Below, piece after piece: positions 33,430 through 64,000 of a stretch of DNA of 64,000 bases. The stretch is from Ahaetulla prasina (Eukaryota > Chordata > Lepidosauria > Squamata > Colubridae). The stretch lies in contig NC_080544.1 of assembly GCF_028640845.1 (NCBI RefSeq), positions 59,038,711 through 59,102,710 of the forward strand, in the 5' to 3' direction. Every line of letters starts with the position of its first letter. The stretch's first letter is position 1. The translations under genes were made by a program, and so were the position numbers. The notes under the pieces were generated by a model. The model saw only the letters and a list, made by a program, of their open reading frames with translations, searched no databases and was not told where the DNA came from.

Positions 33430-33842
33430 TAACTTCTACCTCAAAACAACACTATAAAGCACTGCACACCAGAACAACCAGACACAAGAACAGTTTTTTC
33501 CCCGAACACCATCACTCTACTAAACAAATAATACCCTCAACACTGTCAAACTATTTACTAAGTCTGCACTACTATTAATCTTCTCATCATTCCTATCACC
33601 CATCTCCTCCCACTTATGACTGTATGACTGTAACTTTGTTGCTGGTACCCTTATGACTTATATTGACTGTTTCCTAATATGATTTGATTGCTTATTTGTA
33701 CCCTATGACTATCATTAAGCATTGTACCTTATGATTCTTGACGAATGTATCTTTTCTTTTATGTACACTGAGGGCATAAGTACCAAGACAAATTCCTTTG
33801 TGTGTCAAATTATACTTGGCCAATAAAGAATTCTATTCTATA
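33430..33842 (+). mobile_element. CR1-L3-type LINE 3' end, plus orientation
   Basis: It matches the last part of the 28.3-31.2 kb LINE: CACTGCACACCAGAACAACC near the left edge, then the 3' UTR and the CTTGGCCAATAAAGAATTCT tail with a short ATTCT run. It is 5'-truncated to about 410 bp. Confidence 0.88.
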
Positions 33843-34429
33843 TTATTACCACTTTGAAGCAGATGAATAAACAGATAAAATAAACAGCTTTTGTTCTGCT
33901 TTTATTCTCTAACGAACATTTGAATGAACTTTGACAAAACTTAGTTTTATTTTATTGTGTACAACACTTTACTAAGTCTGGTGCTACCCCCCTGCTATAT
34001 TGTATCAACACCACCCTTGGCTGCAAAATTTGTTGCTTGTCAAGAAGAGACCAAGTTGGAACAAGCAAATATATGGGACTAACAGACTTGCCATACAAAG
34101 CAGTTTTGATAACAGGTAATAAAAGGATTTAGACTGCTATGCTCAGATGAAAAATAAGGTCATATTTTTCTCTAATTCAACATCTTAACCACAAGTTACT
34201 CCATGTAATCAAGAAAAGGCAAAAAAAGAAGATAGGGCAGAACATGCTGATTTTGTTTTTGACATGGTTGGAAGAATAATATCAAGAGCAGCTGCAATGT
34301 CAAGAATGTGGGAAAGATTTGTAAACCAAAGTTCATTTTACTGTGGTGAAAAAGCAAAAATTTCACTTAAAACAAAATGCAGCTTACATCTTAAAAAAAT
34401 ATTCCAAATTTTCCTAATACTCACAATAG

Positions 34430-34430
<1 letters not shown>

Positions 34431-34519
<89 letters not shown>
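34431..34519. repeat. Compound (AAT)n-(AGT)n microsatellite
   Basis: About 17 AAT units pass directly into about 12 AGT units. The translated poly-Asn/poly-Ser frame over it is a repeat artefact. Confidence 0.95.
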
Positions 34520-36493
34520 TATATTATACTATATTTGTGTGACAGTTCTGAGTTCTTTAGTGTGTCATTCTGTTGGGAATCAGGACAACAAAAACACTGC
34601 CTTCTTCAACCAGAATATATGTAAGATTTTAAAATATTCGTAGTAAAAATGGGCAAAACTTTTTACAGGCAGTTTACATCGAGTTATCTTACTCAGCAAG
34701 TGTACAGGTTAGCTTTCTGTTACAAAATAATTAGATCTCAAAAGACTAGGGCAAAACAGAACTAAATGCCCTTGACTGCTAAGTAAATATTCAACTCCTT
34801 TTGTTAATGGACAGCACACTCTCTTAAGTAGATAGCTAAAACTACAGAGTACAGAGCTCCAGAAATCAACATAAATATAAAGGACTTTGACCACAGGAGT
34901 GAAAACTGATGGAAAGAGGGGTTGGACACTGAGACCAAAAAGGAAGCACTGATTATTTTTAGAGACAAGAAATTAAAACAATGACATGTAATTATTTATT
35001 TATATCATATTTAAAACTGTAAAATAAGTTGGAATATCACAAAACAGAAAGGATCTCCTCACTGCAATCCCATATTTGGATACTATACATAGATTGATAT
35101 CCAATTTGTACATGGAACTGAAAACTAAAATACTAAAAGCTATATGGTTTGCATCACCAACTGCGGATCTCCTATTTATGGGGCTGAGCAAATCCTTCTC
35201 CAGATCCAATAATTCCCACGTGAACTTACAATATTTATATTGACTAGGTTTGCTCAACACATTACTTAAGGCTAAATTAGTTTATGGCTCAGTGTTGTGT
35301 GGAACTTGACATTTTAAACCATAATTTGATTTAGGCACAGTATGTTATAAGAACACACAACTATGTTTTTATGTCCTATATATTATTTTGAATCTAACTG
35401 GTAAACTGGAAGATGGTGCCTGAGAATATGTACAGCACCTGGTTAAGTGCCAAAGAGGAATTCTAGTCAGTCAAAGGTAGATTGTCAGCAATGGTGGTTA
35501 ACCTATGACCAGGATCAAGATGTTTTGAGGGATCCGAAAATACACATATAATCTGCTTAAACACATCAATTCCTTCTTGGAATTTGATCAATAAATCTTG
35601 CCTGACAAAATGCACAACTTTACCCCCTTTGGCTATAGAAATAACTTTTCACGTAGGTTTGAATTCAAGAACAACTAAGTCCTTCTATTTGTAGATGTAA
35701 GCATGTAAAATACCAAGAGTTTCTGACAATCTTAAAATATTCTTCCTTTCCATGCCAGGAACAATATCTCGGAGAGAAATTCTCATATTTATTTAAGAAA
35801 TAAAACACACATTAAGTAGCATAAACATATAGGCAATTTTCCTGAAAGATTTGCCTGGACTTAGCAATGGATTCGATGACATATATATATGTCATTACAA
35901 ACGAAAGTCAAAGGAAACAAGTTTCATTCTGCAACAGAAAAAACACAGTTACAACTGAGTGGGAATATATTTACTCCCTAGATGTAACACACTACCATAC
36001 TTCAGTCACATTTAAATATTATGCATTGGGAGTATGATGTTTTGGATCTGATTAAGAAGAGGTATTTCAGATGGAAGGAAACAAATGTAAACCTTTGGCA
36101 ATTCATTAAGACTGCAATTGCACAATCATAGAAAGAGATCCATCTGCTTTAATGAGTCACAAGCAGGATCTCTCATGCATTCTTGAGCATTTCTTCTGAA
36201 TCAAATCTGGAGCACTGAATAAGACCTGCAGCAATTTTCCTTTATAATAATTAGCTCTACCGGAGTACTGCAAAATAGCTAGCCCTGTATATTGCAAAAA
36301 ACAATCAGCTTCATCCTTGCAAAAGAATATTTTGTGTCATCACCCTTAAACCAACACTGAGAAAGTTAATAAAGAGCAAAGCTGATCTGAAAAACTTGAT
36401 GTACTGAGACTTAATGGTAAACTCAGTAACGATAGAATGAGACATTTGTCTATAGATCGGCAAGTGGTTTAAAAAAAAACAACCCACAAAATA

Positions 36494-36885
36494 TGCAGGT
36501 AGTCCTCGACTTATGACCACAATTGAGCTCAAAATTTATGTTACCGAGAAATTTGATAAGTGAATTTTGCCCCATTTTATAACTTTTCTTGTCACATTTA
36601 TTAACTGAATCACTGCAATTGTTAAATTAGTAACATGTTAAGTGAATCTGATTTGCCCATTGACTTTGCTTGTCAGAAGGTTGAAGAAGTTGATGCCATG
36701 ACCCCACGACCCTGTAACCATCATAAATGTGAGTCAGTTGTCAAGCTTCTGAATATCAATCCTGTGAATATGGGGATGATGCAATGGACATAAGTGTGAA
36801 AAATGGTCATAAGTCACTTTTTTCAGTACTGTTGTAACTTTGAACAGTCACAAAATAAACCTTTGTAAGTCAAGGACTACCTGTA
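36494..36885. mobile_element. MITE of the AGTCCTCGACTTAC family, copy D (best preserved ends)
   Basis: It begins CAGGTAGTCCTCGACTTATG and ends AGTCAAGGACTACCTG, a clear inverted terminal repeat. It lies opposite in orientation to copies A to C. Confidence 0.82.
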
Positions 36886-37867
36886 ATCCAGTTTTCCAAT
36901 AGAAGAAATAAACTTGAGGTCTTGAAACAATCAGCATTGGACTAGTGGTATTTCACACATGAAAGATGATCGAAATATTAAACTAATAAATAATATAGAA
37001 TGAGTGATATTAAATTACTTAGAATAATAACAACTAAATGATTGGGAGGTGTTTCCACAGCATCTTTCAACTCTTCCAACAATGTGACAGAATGAAAAAT
37101 AGAGTGAAGTGTTGCTGATATGCCATCATAAGATCAATATAAATGTGCACATATTGTCATAAAGTTCATAGCTGGCCATGAATTCTTAGGCAAAAATCTT
37201 TTCATATAGTGGTGGAAAATTTAATGGAAATATCAACTTAAAGAACAATCCCACATTCCGGAGAGTATAAGCAGAGCATATCAGTTTGATCAGCATCCAT
37301 TACACCACTTAAAGCATTTGAGAGGGACAGTTCACTGAAACTAAATTTTAGTAGATGAGAAAAAAGAAAGCATTTACTACTTTGTTCTCTACACGTCAAC
37401 ATTCATAACTCAGGGCACAATCTGAGAACATGTAACACAATAATGTGCTGAAGTTTAAAGAAATCTGGTAAATATCCAGATGAGAAAGAAGTCTTTAGTG
37501 CTTTCTGAGCTTGGTTGTTTTCTTGCACAGGTTTCATTACCAAAACTAGGTAATCATCAGTGTTAGCAGAAACCCTCTGCAAAAAAACAACCAAATTTAG
37601 AGAGCACCAAGGACCTATCATTTCAACCCTGAGGTCCTTTACATGAAAAAGGGTTTTGGGACCTGATGTGTGCTATTTTTGTAGAAGAAATGCAGGCTAT
37701 AAGTAAAGCTATATTTCTTTTAACTTTTAATTATATTTCTTTTAACATTAGTATGTTAACATTAGTATGTACTGCTGCATACTATATATTTATTAGCTAT
37801 ATATACTATATATTTATTAGCTATCACAGCTGTATAAGCTGTATAAACCTATTGTATTCAGAGAATT

Positions 37868-38128
37868 GGGCCGGATAGCTCAGGCTGGTAAGGCCTGTTA
37901 TTAAGAACACAAAAGCCTGCAATTACTGCAGGTTCAAGCCCGGCCCAAGGTTGACTCAGCCTTCCATCCTTTATAAGGTAGGTAAAATGAGGACCCAGAT
38001 TGTTGGGGGGGCAATAAGTTGACTTTGTAAAAATATACAAATAGAATGAGACTATTGCCCTATACACTGTAAGCCGCCCTGAGTCTTCGGAGAAGGGCGG
38101 GGTATAAATGTAAACAAAAAAAAAAAAA
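37868..38128 (+). mobile_element. tRNA-derived SINE with LINE-like tail and poly-A
   Basis: The tRNA-like head has TAGCTCAGGCTGGTAAGGCC (A box) and GGTTCAAGCCCGGCC (B box). The body shares CAAGGTTGACTCAGCCTTCC with the other two SINEs. The 3' part AAGCCGCCCTGAGTCTTCGG with GGGCGGGGTATAAATG resembles the Bov-B-type LINE end used by squamate SINEs. It ends in an A-run. Confidence 0.85.
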
Positions 38129-38812
38129 GAATGTAGGTAATTATGTAGAAGGCAAAAAAACCAGGACAGCTTGGTTGATCTGCTGAAATATATGGCGGGC
38201 AGGCTGGCCGGCCATCGCTTGTGTGCTCAAAACCTTTATATTACAGTACTTTGAGATTTATCTTCAAAGCAATACCAGCATGAATCATTTACCACTCAAG
38301 GCCTGGCTTGATTTTACATCTTTCCCATTCGAAATGGCTCCTTCTACAACGATCTACCTTTAGAGCCCTAAGTCAGTTATGCTTTACTCCCCCTCCAGTT
38401 TTTATATTTCCTGAACCTACGTGACAGACAGTAATTTCCTAAATTTATGTCCTCAAGTTATGGGTTGCTGCAGTCCAACACAACACCGAGATGGGCGTTA
38501 ATCGTTTTGGCAACTGTAGGTCTACAAATTAATTTATTAAATTAAAGCAGAAAGTTTATGGAAGTCAACCTGGAGTTTGCGTGGCTACCATATTTCTCTT
38601 CTGAGTAGGACTCTGGATTCCCCCCACATACTGCCACCATCCCACGCCCATTCATTAATTCCTAACTATCAGAAAACTCTACAGCCACTTTTCCACTAAC
38701 GCCAGAAGCGAGCCTTTTGTGTCCCTTCTCAACCCCCCCTGCATTCCCTCCTCCCTTGTCAGGTTGAAAGACAGCACTTATTCCGCATAGTCTTTCCAGT
38801 TCAAACTCCTAC

Positions 38813-38900
38813 CTGTAACTCGCCAAGCACCACTCAGCAAGACACACGCCTTCCCCTTGAAAGCACATGGGTAATAACTAATTTTCCCCCCTAATCTCTC
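38813..38900 (-). other. SFXN2: Probable SFXN2 non-coding first exon (right end uncertain)
   Basis: The first coding exon begins with an acceptor only six bases before its ATG, so an upstream non-coding exon must exist. On the minus strand a strong CAG|GTAGGAG donor lies at 38812/38811 at the edge of the GC-rich promoter block. It is the best candidate seen for the 3' end of that exon. The transcription start is not visible and the right boundary is nominal. Confidence 0.4.
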
Positions 38901-39180
38901 CGCCCCCTAATAGTTGGGACGCGTGGCCCTATGCAACCAATCCCATTCAATCCCATGAAAGAATGTGCTGATCCCTCGTTTAAGCCGCATGCGCCGAACG
39001 GAACGTGGTGGTTTTTGGTTTTTTTTATAGAAGAAGCCAGTGGGCGGTGTTTCTGGAGTCAAGTCCCTCCTTCGCTTCGGACCGCCCAGAGAGCACCCGG
39101 GACGGACGTGCTACGTAAGAGGGATGCAGTGCGCACGCGCCTGCCGCAGTTGCCCATGGTAACCGAGAGCCGCGTAGAGG

Positions 39181-63454
<24,274 letters not shown>

Positions 63455-64000
63455 GTAAGTATGTCACAGCTTTTGAAAATAGGGATATAGCACAATGAAT
63501 TTTTTCAGATTTTGAGGTGGAACTTACACTAATAAAAATGGAGTTTCATTTAAGTTACAGCTTTCTGTCAAAGTTGGTAATTAGCTGAAAACAGGGATAA
63601 TGCTGTTTATTTAACAGCATTATTTTTTAAAGTCCTGTTTCAATTTTCATAAGTTTGACCCAAATAATTTTTATTTTTTGCACTCAGATCTGAATTATAT
63701 AGACACTGTTGTACCATCTTTAAAATATGAAGATTTTCCTGATAATTTAATGCAGTGATTGGTAAATTCTGATTTATGATACAATGATCACATCAGTTGA
63801 ATTATGTAAGGTCTCCATGTTATATTAAGCAATGATTTGAAGTGTTAGGCTATTATCCTTTGATAATTATAACACTTTTCCAGCTGCATCCAACCACCCA
63901 AAGTGTGTGCTCCTCTTTGAAATGCAAATTATCATTTTGCATTCCATTTATTTCCCTTTTATATGCCATTAACAGAAAAACGTAAAAATTTGAGTACGCT
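63455..64000 (+). other. ARL3: ARL3 intron 4 (5' part)
   Basis: AT-rich intronic sequence to the window edge. No repeat family or exon was recognised. Confidence 0.8.

Larger units (their letters stand above)
26492..38812 (-). other. SFXN2: SFXN2 intron 1
   Basis: This is a 12.3-kb intron between the putative non-coding exon and the ATG exon. It holds the MITE at 27121, the compound LINE and solo-LTR block at 28.3-31.2 kb, several further MITEs, a LINE end, a compound microsatellite and a SINE, all listed separately. No other coding sequence was recognised. Confidence 0.7.

Noticed and set aside
34264..34542. 92-residue frame with Asn and Ser runs
   Set aside because: Its second half is the AAT/AGT microsatellite and the first half shows no known domain.
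37868..37945. Possible functional tRNA gene (A and B boxes)
   Set aside because: The A and B boxes belong to a SINE head continuous with the SINE body and tail; no proper cloverleaf with a defined anticodon was found.

Overview
This is vertebrate nuclear DNA, and the repeats point to a squamate reptile, most probably a snake. It is AT-rich and intron-dominated, with small exons spread over tens of kilobases. LINE copies end in an (ATTCT)n pentamer tail like that of the snake CR1-L3 LINE family, and there are tRNA-derived squamate-type SINEs, many hAT-like MITEs and a young endogenous retrovirus (ERV). There are no operons, ribosome binding sites or CRISPR arrays.

Two real host genes are present, head to head. 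SFXN2 (mitochondrial sideroflexin-2) is on the minus strand. All 11 coding exons lie between 26485 and 6499. With canonical GT/AG junctions and continuous phase they give a 966-nt coding sequence (321 residues plus stop). A likely non-coding first exon lies near 38.81-38.9 kb. ARL3 (ARF-like GTPase 3, a ciliary cargo-release GTPase) is on the plus strand. Exon 1 (39181-39183) carries only the start codon, followed by exons at 47333-47476, 49432-49548 and 63404-63454. These encode residues 1-105; the rest lies beyond the right edge. The two genes share a GC/CpG-rich bidirectional promoter at about 38.8-39.2 kb. The same pairing occurs in mammals.

Region by region: 1-6.5 kb is SFXN2 3' UTR and downstream flank with MITEs. 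6.5-26.5 kb is the SFXN2 coding exons and introns; two LINE 3' ends stop about 20 and 50 bp from splice donors. 26.5-38.8 kb is the large first intron of SFXN2. It holds a 2.9-kb broken CR1-L3-type LINE into which two solo LTRs of one family have inserted, each with a perfect 5-bp target duplication. 39.2-63.4 kb is ARL3 introns 1-3. Intron 3 holds a complete-looking but defective provirus (53551-61205, minus strand) whose two 627-bp LTRs look identical. It has a tRNA-Pro-type primer binding site, gag traces, the RNase H/integrase end of a beta-type pol and a gamma-type env interrupted by one stop. Most of gag and pol is missing; in their place is a segment of unknown origin carrying a roughly 717-bp tandem duplication with a CR1 fragment in each copy.

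No new enzymatic system was found. The most unusual structures are the mosaic provirus with host-like cargo and a duplicated polypurine tract, the double solo-LTR insertion in one LINE, and a 1.2-kb enlarged member of an otherwise 0.4-kb MITE family.
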